DNA of 37,016 nucleotides from Flavobacterium sp. TAB 87 (GTDB lineage: Bacteria; Bacteroidota; Bacteroidia; Flavobacteriales; Flavobacteriaceae), in the NCBI RefSeq assembly GCF_001529295.1, contig NZ_LLWK01000025.1, positions 1 to 37,016 on the forward strand. The letters are read 5' to 3'. The notes below the pieces were generated by a model. It was given only the letters and a program-made list of their open reading frames with translations. It was not told the DNA's origin and did no database searches. A program made the translations under genes and the position numbers. Positions 16,754 through 24,381 of this stretch are shown in pieces (position 1 is the stretch's first letter; each line of letters opens with the position of its first letter).

Positions 16754-17047
16754 TTAGTGCGTATTGTCCATAAAATAAACTTTACTCCCTTCATTTTTCT
16801 TAAAGGATATTACGTATTTAATGTAACCGTAATCATTAAGATCGTGGAGTATCTTATTGTAAGTTCGTTGACTTGACACTTTTGCAATAGGCATAACCTC
16901 CTTGGCAAACACTTGAATAGGATTTGCAAATCCCCTCTCTATTCTACTTTGCAGCAAGGCCATGTAAATGGCAATATGTGTAGTACTGATTCGGAAATCA
17001 TTTTGAATACCTACAAAGAAATTCGAAAAGGAATTTGACTGATCCAT
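16754..17047 (-). CDS. Winged-helix DNA-binding protein
   Basis: 97 residues. AIYMALLQSRIERGFANPIQ and then AKVSSQRTYNKILHDLNDYG and YIKYVISFKKNEGSKVYF fit a small winged-helix fold with a beta-hairpin wing. The same architecture appears in small regulators and replication-type proteins of Bacteroidetes conjugative elements. It starts 7 bp after the upstream gene, so it is in the tra operon. Exact role unknown. Confidence 0.65.
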   Translation of the reverse strand: MDQSNSFSNFFVGIQNDFRISTTHIAIYMALLQSRIERGFANPIQVFAKEVMPIAKVSSQRTYNKILHDLNDYGYIKYVISFKKNEGSKVYFMDNTH

Positions 17048-17053
17048 AAGTAA

Positions 17054-17854
17054 TTAGATTGCTTTAGACTGTTTTTTTCTAGGCTTTTTTTTTGACGACT
17101 CATCTAAAGCCGTTACATTTTCTTCCTTTTTATCCTTTTTAAGATCTTTAACACTTTGCTCCTTCTGTCCTTCTCCCTGCTTTTGATCTTTGACTTCTCT
17201 GGTACTTATGCGCTTCATACTATCATCGTAAACATTGACTGTTTTAAAATGAGGGTTTGCTTCGACGAACTGTTTTACCTCTTCACCATTGATCTTAAAT
17301 GTCACAGACTGCATGTTTCCTTTTTTCAAAGAAGCTAAAAGACTGTCTTTATAATTTGGTGTTTCCAATTCTTTAATGGGATGTTTAGCGAGTGTTGCCT
17401 CCAAATCGTATCCATAGTTTTGATGGTACTGCTGCATTTTAAAATTACCACTGGCATCAGATTCTTTAAAATCCATTTTCAACCATGAATTATACACTTG
17501 CCCTTCTGCATTCTTTAAATCTTTATTTACCGCTCTTCCATCCATAAGATTATAGGCCTCTTTCAAGGTGATATTGTTTTCTTTATTGATGTAAAAATTT
17601 TGAGATAAAGCAGCTCCCCCACCTTCTTTTTGCAAGTCAACTTTATACGAATTAAAAAAATACATGTCAGTCTGCTCTGATTTTTTAAATTGTAATGAAG
17701 TACTAACTTGATCATTATTAAACTTCCCAGAATGCTCTAATTGAAAAGTGGGAGTTCCTTCTTTTATTTTTTGCTGCAAGGCATTTTCTAAGCCTTCACC
17801 AAAACCAGTGAATTTAATCTGGTCGCGTAAAAATTCGAAATTTTTCTGATTCAT
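17054..17854 (-). CDS. Conserved conjugative-element accessory protein
   Basis: 266 residues, no signal peptide. The core (FLRDQIKFTGFGEGLENALQ, then STSLQFKKSEQTDMYFFNSY and KVDLQKEGGG) is a type seen beside Bacteroidetes conjugation genes, related to DUF3945-like proteins. A segment near residue 185 (VTFKINGEEVKQFVEANPHF) resembles the substrate-binding-like repeat of that family. The last 50 residues are very rich in Lys, Glu and Gln and probably disordered. Cytoplasmic; function unknown. Confidence 0.65.
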   Translation of the reverse strand: MNQKNFEFLRDQIKFTGFGEGLENALQQKIKEGTPTFQLEHSGKFNNDQVSTSLQFKKSEQTDMYFFNSYKVDLQKEGGGAALSQNFYINKENNITLKEAYNLMDGRAVNKDLKNAEGQVYNSWLKMDFKESDASGNFKMQQYHQNYGYDLEATLAKHPIKELETPNYKDSLLASLKKGNMQSVTFKINGEEVKQFVEANPHFKTVNVYDDSMKRISTREVKDQKQGEGQKEQSVKDLKKDKKEENVTALDESSKKKPRKKQSKAI

Positions 17855-17892
17855 AACTATATAATTTTAGAATTAATAATCTTTTGTAGCAT

Positions 17893-18717
17893 TTACAAGG
17901 GAAGAATTTTAGTTAAAGCTCTTCTATTTAGTTTTAGACCAACTTGTCTAGTTCCATTTTTTTCCAACAATTGTATAATGAGGTACTTTTTATTGGAAAT
18001 AGTGAATTTGGGCACGACCACTACCCTATCTATTTCAGATTCACCAGGCAAATTGGTAATAGGGTCAAATATTCCGATTGCTATAATTTCTAACTCCTGT
18101 GAAGCTGTTCGTATACTTTTCTTTTGATCACGAATAAAAAAACGCAGTTGATCCACCTCGAAATTGATCATCGAATCGTTAGTCAAATGAAGTCGAAAAT
18201 AGAATAGCTCATCTTGAACGTAAATCCCCGTCACTTGCAATCCCAAGTCAAATTCTTTGCTTTTAAGACCTTTAAGAAATTTGGTTTTCAATAAACATAC
18301 GTTGGCGTTGCGGGCTATTTTACTTTTATTTTCTATCTCTGGCGAAAAAACTACTTGTTGGTTCACTGCAAGTTCAGCAGTTATAACTCGATTAATGTTG
18401 GGGTTACTCTCATTAAAATTGACAATAAAACTATAGAGGTTTCCGTCAGCGGTGACAATCGTTAGATTAGTTGGTACAAAATCACTCTCATAAGCCTTTA
18501 CCAAAAGTATATTTTCAACGCCTTTTGCTTTATCCACCACTATGGCTTCACTGCCTTTATCCACGCTTACAATTGCAAAAGGAAATACCAAACTGGTCGT
18601 TTTATTAGTGGCAACACGTAACTCGTTTGAATTAAAATTTTCATTATACTCTTGCGCTTGTAGTGCTGTACATAGAAGCACAAAGCTCCATAAGATGATT
18701 TTTTTTAAATTTTTCAT
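17893..18717 (-). CDS. traN: Conjugative transfer protein TraN (DUF4138)
   Basis: 274 residues with an N-terminal signal peptide (MKNLKKIILWSFVLLCTALQ-AQ). The beta-rich N-terminal half (TTSLVFPFAIVSVDKGSEAI, ILLVKAYESDFVPTNLTIVT) and the later FRLHLTNDSMINFEVDQLRF match TraN, the VirB9-like outer part of the Bacteroidetes secretion channel. Preceded by traM at 24 bp. About the usual length. Confidence 0.88.
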   Translation of the reverse strand: MKNLKKIILWSFVLLCTALQAQEYNENFNSNELRVATNKTTSLVFPFAIVSVDKGSEAIVVDKAKGVENILLVKAYESDFVPTNLTIVTADGNLYSFIVNFNESNPNINRVITAELAVNQQVVFSPEIENKSKIARNANVCLLKTKFLKGLKSKEFDLGLQVTGIYVQDELFYFRLHLTNDSMINFEVDQLRFFIRDQKKSIRTASQELEIIAIGIFDPITNLPGESEIDRVVVVPKFTISNKKYLIIQLLEKNGTRQVGLKLNRRALTKILPL

Positions 18718-18741
18718 ATTTTTAATTGTTATAATCTTTGA

Positions 18742-20034
18742 TTAATTTTCTTTTTGTTTCTTATCGTACAATAGGATTTTGTAACCTGCTTTTACCACCA
18801 CCTTTATCAGTTTGACTTTTTTGCTCAAAAGACTTTTGGCGGCTTCTATTCCCATTCCCGCGGCTTGGGTAGTCCAAGAATCATCCATTGTTGATAATCC
18901 AATTCCTTGTAAAGAACGATCGCCCGAGGATTTTGCTACTTCTCTCGTTAATGTTCCAGGAATGTAAATACCTTCAATTCCGTCAAGGTCAAATACCGAT
19001 AGATGCACAGGCAATATGGAATTCTGATACGGAATGCTATTTATCAAAATTGTAAGTCGCTCTCCTTTTAACACTGCAACCCCGTACAAAAAGCTATTTC
19101 TTTTAATAAAAATACCATTGACATATAAATCTGTATCAAGTCTTAATTTAACTGTGGAACCATTGGTGACTGTTTGCGTGTCGTGCCAAGTGGCTTGTAC
19201 TGTATTTTGCTGATTGATTTCTGATAACGAATTATCAAGAGAGAAAAAGGTATTGGTATTAACTTGCTTCTCATTTCGCTTTCCTTGATTCGGCTTACTT
19301 TTTAAGGAAGTTATTTCCAGTACTTCGTTTTTGGTTGTAACCGCATATACTTTTGGTTTGTTGCGAATGGCTGCTTCTTGTAATTTATCTTGTACTCTTT
19401 GTGGGTGCTGAATGTCTAAAATATTCTCTAACATGCTTCCCAATTGCTGCAATTCCGGATCAGGACCTTGTGCCGTCTCAAATTGCTGCATCATCTGATC
19501 TAATTCAGAGCGGTCCTCCGTAATGGTTTGATCATACTTAGAAGACATTGGAACTTTATCTTGGCTTTGTTCTGCTGGAACTCTATCAACCGCCTGTTGC
19601 AATGCAGCAAGTCTTTGATAAATTTTAGATTCACTCTCACTTTGAGGGGCAGGCATTTTCAATGGTGATTCTTCGCTTAAGGCTGTTTCAGTGTGTTCTT
19701 CTAAAGCTCTTTGCCAAGCAGCTACTGATTGGCTACTAAGATCATCATCAAAACGATTCGGATCTTTTTTTCTCTGCTCACTTAATTTTATTGAATCCAT
19801 TGCAGCCTGATCATAATAGCTCATTTTATCTAATGTCGTTTCATCTTTGAATTTTGGATCAGGTAAAACACTATTAAATCCCCTCGTTTTTTCCGAACCC
19901 TCTTCAGCATTTTTATAAGTACCACCTGCTAACGCCCAAAAAAGCAACGTGATAAAAGGAAGAACTAAAATGGGCAACACCAGTAACATTTTGCGTTGTC
20001 GTTGCGCTTTAATCGACAGTTGTTTTGTTTCCAT
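18742..20034 (-). CDS. traM: Conjugative transfer protein TraM
   Basis: 430 residues. Short cytoplasmic N-terminus, one membrane segment (LLVLPILVLPFITLLFWALA), a long Gln/Ser-rich periplasmic linker, then a C-terminal beta domain (VKLRLDTDLYVNGIFIKRNS, FLYGVAVLKGERLTILINSI), as in TraM, a VirB10-like scaffold. Its start overlaps the upstream gene by 26 bp. Confidence 0.9.
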   Translation of the reverse strand: METKQLSIKAQRQRKMLLVLPILVLPFITLLFWALAGGTYKNAEEGSEKTRGFNSVLPDPKFKDETTLDKMSYYDQAAMDSIKLSEQRKKDPNRFDDDLSSQSVAAWQRALEEHTETALSEESPLKMPAPQSESESKIYQRLAALQQAVDRVPAEQSQDKVPMSSKYDQTITEDRSELDQMMQQFETAQGPDPELQQLGSMLENILDIQHPQRVQDKLQEAAIRNKPKVYAVTTKNEVLEITSLKSKPNQGKRNEKQVNTNTFFSLDNSLSEINQQNTVQATWHDTQTVTNGSTVKLRLDTDLYVNGIFIKRNSFLYGVAVLKGERLTILINSIPYQNSILPVHLSVFDLDGIEGIYIPGTLTREVAKSSGDRSLQGIGLSTMDDSWTTQAAGMGIEAAKSLLSKKVKLIKVVVKAGYKILLYDKKQKEN

Positions 20035-20560
20035 ATTCTTGTTTTTTAAAATTTAATTGGTACTTATTTTCAATAATTAGCAGACTATCTAATAATCCTG
20101 GTCGATTTATTTTGATACTATCATAAAGAGTAGCTTGTTCTGAATAGTTTTTAATACTGTCCAAATACGTACTAAACTTCAGGATTCGTTTTAACTCTTC
20201 AGTAGTATAATTTGACTGTGGTTTTATTGATTTTACTATTGCTTTTACAGGTAAGTGCAGATTTAGAATTCCTAACCCTGATAGCGTATTTTCATTGTTG
20301 TAATTTAACCCTTTGGCAATCTGTATAGTTAAGATTCCAGCAAACGCTGCTGCAAACAAAAACCAATATCCTATTAGGTATTTTTTAGATAGTCCATCGG
20401 TCAGCTGATTCATTTTTACTACCCATTTCTCCTGCATCCATTTAAAAATGCTATGTAAAAAGTTTCCAATAAAGTAATGAAGAGAAGACTTTTCCTTAAT
20501 AGTATCGGGATTACTTTTATCTTTATATTTCTCGGGATTACTATTTTCTTTTGTCCACAT
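20009..20560 (-). CDS. TraL-position membrane protein
   Basis: 183 residues between traK and traM, the place of traL. A charged N-terminus, one membrane segment near 65-85 (YLIGYWFLFAAAFAGILTIQ), and a periplasmic C-terminus with TTEELKRILKFSTYLDSIKN. It is longer than the classical TraL and similarity is weak; the call rests on position and topology. Overlaps both neighbours by about 20 bp, so it is tightly coupled. Confidence 0.65.
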   Translation of the reverse strand: MWTKENSNPEKYKDKSNPDTIKEKSSLHYFIGNFLHSIFKWMQEKWVVKMNQLTDGLSKKYLIGYWFLFAAAFAGILTIQIAKGLNYNNENTLSGLGILNLHLPVKAIVKSIKPQSNYTTEELKRILKFSTYLDSIKNYSEQATLYDSIKINRPGLLDSLLIIENKYQLNFKKQEYGNKTTVD

Positions 20561-21161
20561 AGAGGTCTTTATTTTCTAGTGTTTCCCACTTTTCAATTAA
20601 AAAACCGTGGGAATTGTTATCACTGCGAGAGACATTTCTCAGATTTCCCTTGGTAATTAAACTCCGATGCACCACGCTCGTTGTTCTCACAATTTGTTGC
20701 TTGGCGTAACAGAGAAATACATAGGGATAGTTATCCATATCAATAGAAATACTATCAATAGTTATTTCTTGACTGATGTTGCCTGATATTATTCCTGCGT
20801 AATAACCATTTTCCTTCAGATTGTCGTATACTCTTTTCGCGCTTTCATCTGCCAAGTAAAGCGCTTTTGTAACATGTTCTTTAATCACTTTATCATCTGG
20901 ATCTAAAGAGAAAAAATACTGATGAAAGGTTTTTACATGGTCTTTAGCTTCAACCGGAATATTATCTTTTCGATCAGATGCAAAGGCTTCGAGCGCTTTG
21001 CCATTTGCGAGAACATATACCTTGTCCTGCATACCTGTAACCGTAGCAAAACTTTTATAAATTGCATAACAGGAAATAAAAATACACCCCAATACAACTA
21101 CAATGCTAAAGCCTCTCACATACCGAAAAGCGGTATCTATATTTTTCATTTTTGTAAACAT
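20541..21161 (-). CDS. traK: Conjugative transfer protein TraK
   Basis: 206 residues. A short N-terminus (MKNIDTAFRYVRGF), a membrane segment (SIVVVLGCIFISCYAIYKSF), then a VirB8-like periplasmic domain (VEAKDHVKTFHQYFFSLDPD, ISIDMDNYPYVFLCYAKQQI, VRTTSVVHRSLITKGNLRNV), all standard for TraK. Start could be at Met1 or Met5. Lies 14 bp after traJ. Confidence 0.93.
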   Translation of the reverse strand: MFTKMKNIDTAFRYVRGFSIVVVLGCIFISCYAIYKSFATVTGMQDKVYVLANGKALEAFASDRKDNIPVEAKDHVKTFHQYFFSLDPDDKVIKEHVTKALYLADESAKRVYDNLKENGYYAGIISGNISQEITIDSISIDMDNYPYVFLCYAKQQIVRTTSVVHRSLITKGNLRNVSRSDNNSHGFLIEKWETLENKDLYVDKRK

Positions 21162-21174
21162 ATCTTTCCTCCTT

Positions 21175-22374
21175 TTATTTAGAATTACCTTTTAGTTTAT
21201 CGCCCATATAGCTTCCTTTTTCTTGAAAATACGGACTAGCACTACTTGCCGAAGACATACTTTGTGACATTTTGCCCGCAGCATTTCCCATGGAATCTAG
21301 AACCATTCCTGCTCCTTGACTTGCTTTACTAATCACCATCGTGCTCCCGCCACCAAATACACTGGTTACTTTTTGACCAAAGGCGCCGCCTCCGCCAGCA
21401 TGAACAATATAATTAGCTACAGAGGGAACAGTGAAGTACCCAACGATTCCGATAATCATAAAAATGAGATAGGCCATGTCGGTTCTACTGAAAAATGTAC
21501 TCCCATAATTGTTTACTTGTGAAATATCAATAGTCAACATTTGTTCTTGAATTTTTCCCATAATTCCCCCGAAGATATTCGCCACCGGAAGCCAGAGGTA
21601 AATATTAATATACCGAGCAAGCCAAACGGTTAATGTGTGTTGAAATCCATCAAAAACGGCTATTCCAAAAACAAGAGGACCTAATATGGAAAGCACAATG
21701 ATTTGAAATGTTCGTAACGTATCGATACACAAGGCTGAAGCTTCAAAAAGGACACGCAAAACTTCGCTCAGCCACTCTTTTACAGAGTTTCTAAAATTAA
21801 AGGATGCCTTAGACATGGCAAACTTGATGTCATTGCCAATTCCGTCGAGCATTCCCTGTCCACTTGGATCTTTCTCATCGTGGGTGTACTTATACCATTT
21901 GTCCTGATTGCCACTTCCCGACTCTCCCACATACATTTGCCATGCATCCGAGCTTTTAATTGCCTCCTCTTTTTTTTGTAAAAGCAAGTCTATCGCTTTA
22001 TTAGAATTGGTAACCATAGCCGCCGTAGCGGTAACTGTTGGTTTCATAACTCCGTTAATTAGAGCAAGCACAGATGGAAAAATCAAAATGCAAAAACCAA
22101 TAACGAACGGTCGAAACAAAGGATAAAAGTCAATAGGTTCAGCATTAGCAATGTGCCTCCAAACCCTTGCAGAAATAAACCACAAAGTCCCAAACCCTGC
22201 GATACCTTGCCCCACTCCAATGAGGTTGCTACACAGCGGCATCATCTGATCGTATAAATTATCTAATACTAAATGCATGCTTCCCATGTCGTCTCCCAAA
22301 GATTGACCTTGCGACACATAAGGCAATAGAAAGCCCAGGACAGTGCAAACTGCCATTTTTTGAATCTTTGTCAT
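21175..22374 (-). CDS. traJ: Conjugative transfer protein TraJ
   Basis: 399 residues with a signal peptide and several membrane segments (near 45-65, 85-110, 215-245, 255-275 and 300-325). Marker segments include NLYDQMMPLCSNLIGVGQGI and WRHIANAEPIDFYPLFRPFV, and LARYINIYLWLPVANIFGGI, typical of TraJ, the polytopic inner-membrane component (VirB6-like). The C-terminal Gly/Ser-rich tail is probably cytoplasmic or flexible. Confidence 0.93.
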   Translation of the reverse strand: MTKIQKMAVCTVLGFLLPYVSQGQSLGDDMGSMHLVLDNLYDQMMPLCSNLIGVGQGIAGFGTLWFISARVWRHIANAEPIDFYPLFRPFVIGFCILIFPSVLALINGVMKPTVTATAAMVTNSNKAIDLLLQKKEEAIKSSDAWQMYVGESGSGNQDKWYKYTHDEKDPSGQGMLDGIGNDIKFAMSKASFNFRNSVKEWLSEVLRVLFEASALCIDTLRTFQIIVLSILGPLVFGIAVFDGFQHTLTVWLARYINIYLWLPVANIFGGIMGKIQEQMLTIDISQVNNYGSTFFSRTDMAYLIFMIIGIVGYFTVPSVANYIVHAGGGGAFGQKVTSVFGGGSTMVISKASQGAGMVLDSMGNAAGKMSQSMSSASSASPYFQEKGSYMGDKLKGNSK

Positions 22375-22385
22375 ATTGAAAATCT

Positions 22386-23048
22386 TTAGTGATTTAACTC
22401 ATACAATGGTCTCATTATCTGGACATCATTGTACTCTTTTTGGCGCTGCAACAGTAGTATTGCCGATGAGTTGTTGAAATAAGCTATGAATTCTAATTTA
22501 TTTTCCATCTTTAGATAAATCCTATCGATAGCGGTTAATCGTTCTTCATCGGTCATGCGCATACTCTTAGCGGTTATCACCATTAATAGCTCGTCTAAAT
22601 TTTGCAGGCTTTCCTGCAGTACCTTCCCATAAACAGCTTCGAAATATTTGATTTCATCCACTGTAAACTGCTTGTTTTTAGCAAACCGCTGCAATCCCTT
22701 TTTACTTTCGCTCAGCAGCGTTACTTGGTAATTTACAATATCCCCAATCCGCTTGTATTTCTTAACGGTCGGACTGACTTCCATCAAACCATCTAAAAAT
22801 ACCTTATGTAAACTAAAATTCCCCTGCGATAAGTCTTTAACGGTTTTATAACCGCCAGTTAAAATTTTATAACCGTCTTTCATGTCGCTTAAAATTGCTT
22901 TGAACTGTGCTAATTTTTCAATGTTTAAGGCCAGCTGTTGCAGTTCTTGCGCTTGTGCGTAACTACTTCTACAAGTACCTAAAGTGCACACTACAACCAA
23001 AAATAATAAGGTATATTTTCTGCCTACTACTGATCTAATCCGTGCCAT
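22386..23048 (-). CDS. Tra-region helical secreted protein, paralogue 3
   Basis: 220 residues with signal peptide (TLLFLVVVCTLGTCRSSYAQ). Almost all helical. Shares with the next two upstream genes the lay-out: helix (IEKLAQFKAILSDMKDGYKI), GNFSLHKVFLDGLMEVSPTV, a central FTVDEIKYFEAVYGKVLQES, MTDEERLTAIDRIY, and a C-terminal LLLQRQKEYNDVQIMRPLY. Proteins of this type are often auto-named TerB-like, a label I do not trust. It overlaps its neighbour by 22 bp and ends 12 bp before traJ, so it probably works in the transfer channel in place of TraI. Confidence 0.75.
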   Translation of the reverse strand: MARIRSVVGRKYTLLFLVVVCTLGTCRSSYAQAQELQQLALNIEKLAQFKAILSDMKDGYKILTGGYKTVKDLSQGNFSLHKVFLDGLMEVSPTVKKYKRIGDIVNYQVTLLSESKKGLQRFAKNKQFTVDEIKYFEAVYGKVLQESLQNLDELLMVITAKSMRMTDEERLTAIDRIYLKMENKLEFIAYFNNSSAILLLQRQKEYNDVQIMRPLYELNH

Positions 23049-23644
23049 AATCGTACTGTTTTGGTGTCGTTAAGTTCTTTACTTCTTGCTAAGGCCAACT
23101 TACTAATTTGGGAACTGAAAGCTTGGCAAAAACCATAATCTGCGCGCATGCTCTTAAATAATAATTCAATTCGATGAAGTCGCTCGTCATCTGTTAACGA
23201 CAAATCAAAATCTGTTGTCAGTGTTAGTAATGACTCCAAAGTTTGCCATGAATTATCTAACATTTTCTCAAAAGATCGCTCGATATAGTCGATTTCATTA
23301 CCGTGAAATAAATCGGTACGGCTTAATTTTATTCGTGTCTTAGATTGAAGTTTTGTCATTTTAATCTGCAACGAAATGATGGAAGCTACTTGGAGACTAT
23401 TTTTTATCTTAGGGTTCACTTTATCAAGTCCCAAGTAATAGGCAGTATGAAGACCAAACTCTCCTCTTTTGACTGTTCCAACAAAGTCAAGTCCTTTTTT
23501 TACTGCAGAATATCCTGTACGTGCCTGCTCCATATATCCTTTTAGTGCAATTATTTGCAAGAGCAGTTCTTTTCTTTGTTTGGCTTGTCCGTAGCTAGAT
23601 TGAACCAGCAGTGCAGACAGTACTATTAAAAAACATCTTTTCAT
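23027..23644 (-). CDS. Tra-region helical secreted protein, paralogue 2
   Basis: 205 residues from the ATG at 23644 (MKRCFLIVLSALLVQSSYGQ, a signal peptide); a longer frame from 23713 overlaps the upstream gene and lacks a proper leader. Same plan as its neighbours: IALKGYMEQARTGYSAVKKG, GEFGLHTAYYLGLDKVNPKI, IDYIERSFEKMLDNSWQTLE, LTDDERLHRIELLF, and the ending ALARSKELNDTKTVRLWHGL. Coupled to paralogue 3 by overlap. Confidence 0.75.
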   Translation of the reverse strand: MKRCFLIVLSALLVQSSYGQAKQRKELLLQIIALKGYMEQARTGYSAVKKGLDFVGTVKRGEFGLHTAYYLGLDKVNPKIKNSLQVASIISLQIKMTKLQSKTRIKLSRTDLFHGNEIDYIERSFEKMLDNSWQTLESLLTLTTDFDLSLTDDERLHRIELLFKSMRADYGFCQAFSSQISKLALARSKELNDTKTVRLWHGLDQ

Positions 23645-23657
23645 TCTGGTTGTATTA

Positions 23658-24371
23658 TTAAGGCAAACCATATAACTTTTTAGTAGTAAGCACGTCATGC
23701 TTGGTTTTAGCACGCTGCAAACTCAAAAGCATGTTTTGCTGATTGAACAGACATAAATCTTCGTAATTCTCCTCCACTTTATCAGCAGCCTGATTGATAA
23801 TTTCCAATCTTTTGCCATCACTCATCTCCATTGTAAAAGATTCTAAAACCGAAAATATTTGATCAATGTTGTTAATACTTTCTCCCAAGATCCCTTCGTA
23901 AACTGTACTCATATACTCCAGCTCTTTGGCTGTAAAATGAGCATCATTTTGAAACAATTGCCACGCTTTCTCATATTGCTTGACCAGTAAAGTTTGTTTG
24001 GTTGTAATTTCCTTTATCCGTTTGTAGTATGCTATAATTGATTTTACTTTCATCAGTTCTTGGTAATACTCTCGGTACAAATCGTGCTGTTTTTCAGTCC
24101 AATCGGATATTTCATTGAGCTTTAATTTTGACAACGTATTTTCTAATTTCTTTTGCGCGTTTTGCAACCAAATGGTCTTATTCTGTAAACGCTGTATGCG
24201 CAAATCAATCGCTTTTATTACTTTTATTACTGCCGCTTTTACAATTGACAGTATCGGGAAAAAAACCGCTTTGTTTGCTATGTTTTTTCTACTGATTGCT
24301 AATGATTCCCTTGGCATGCCTATAAATAAGAATAGCAGTACAACTAAAATTACTTTTGATTTAATTTTCAT
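23658..24371 (-). CDS. Tra-region helical secreted protein, paralogue 1
   Basis: 237 residues with a signal peptide (VILVVLLFLFIGMPRESLAI). It has an extra N-terminal coiled-coil part (KAIDLRIQRLQNKTIWLQNA) not seen in the two following genes. It then shares their plan: ELMKVKSIIAYYKRIKEITT, FTAKELEYMSTVYEGILGES, MSDGKRLEIINQAADKVEEN, and the ending LLSLQRAKTKHDVLTTKKLY. It lies 11 bp after traG, in the traI position. Confidence 0.75.
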   Translation of the reverse strand: MKIKSKVILVVLLFLFIGMPRESLAISRKNIANKAVFFPILSIVKAAVIKVIKAIDLRIQRLQNKTIWLQNAQKKLENTLSKLKLNEISDWTEKQHDLYREYYQELMKVKSIIAYYKRIKEITTKQTLLVKQYEKAWQLFQNDAHFTAKELEYMSTVYEGILGESINNIDQIFSVLESFTMEMSDGKRLEIINQAADKVEENYEDLCLFNQQNMLLSLQRAKTKHDVLTTKKLYGLP

Positions 24372-24381
24372 TACGGATCAA

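Noticed and set aside
22386..24371. TerB-like or tellurite resistance function for the three tandem genes
   Set aside because: They have signal peptides and sit in the tra operon; I see no basis for a role in tellurite resistance.
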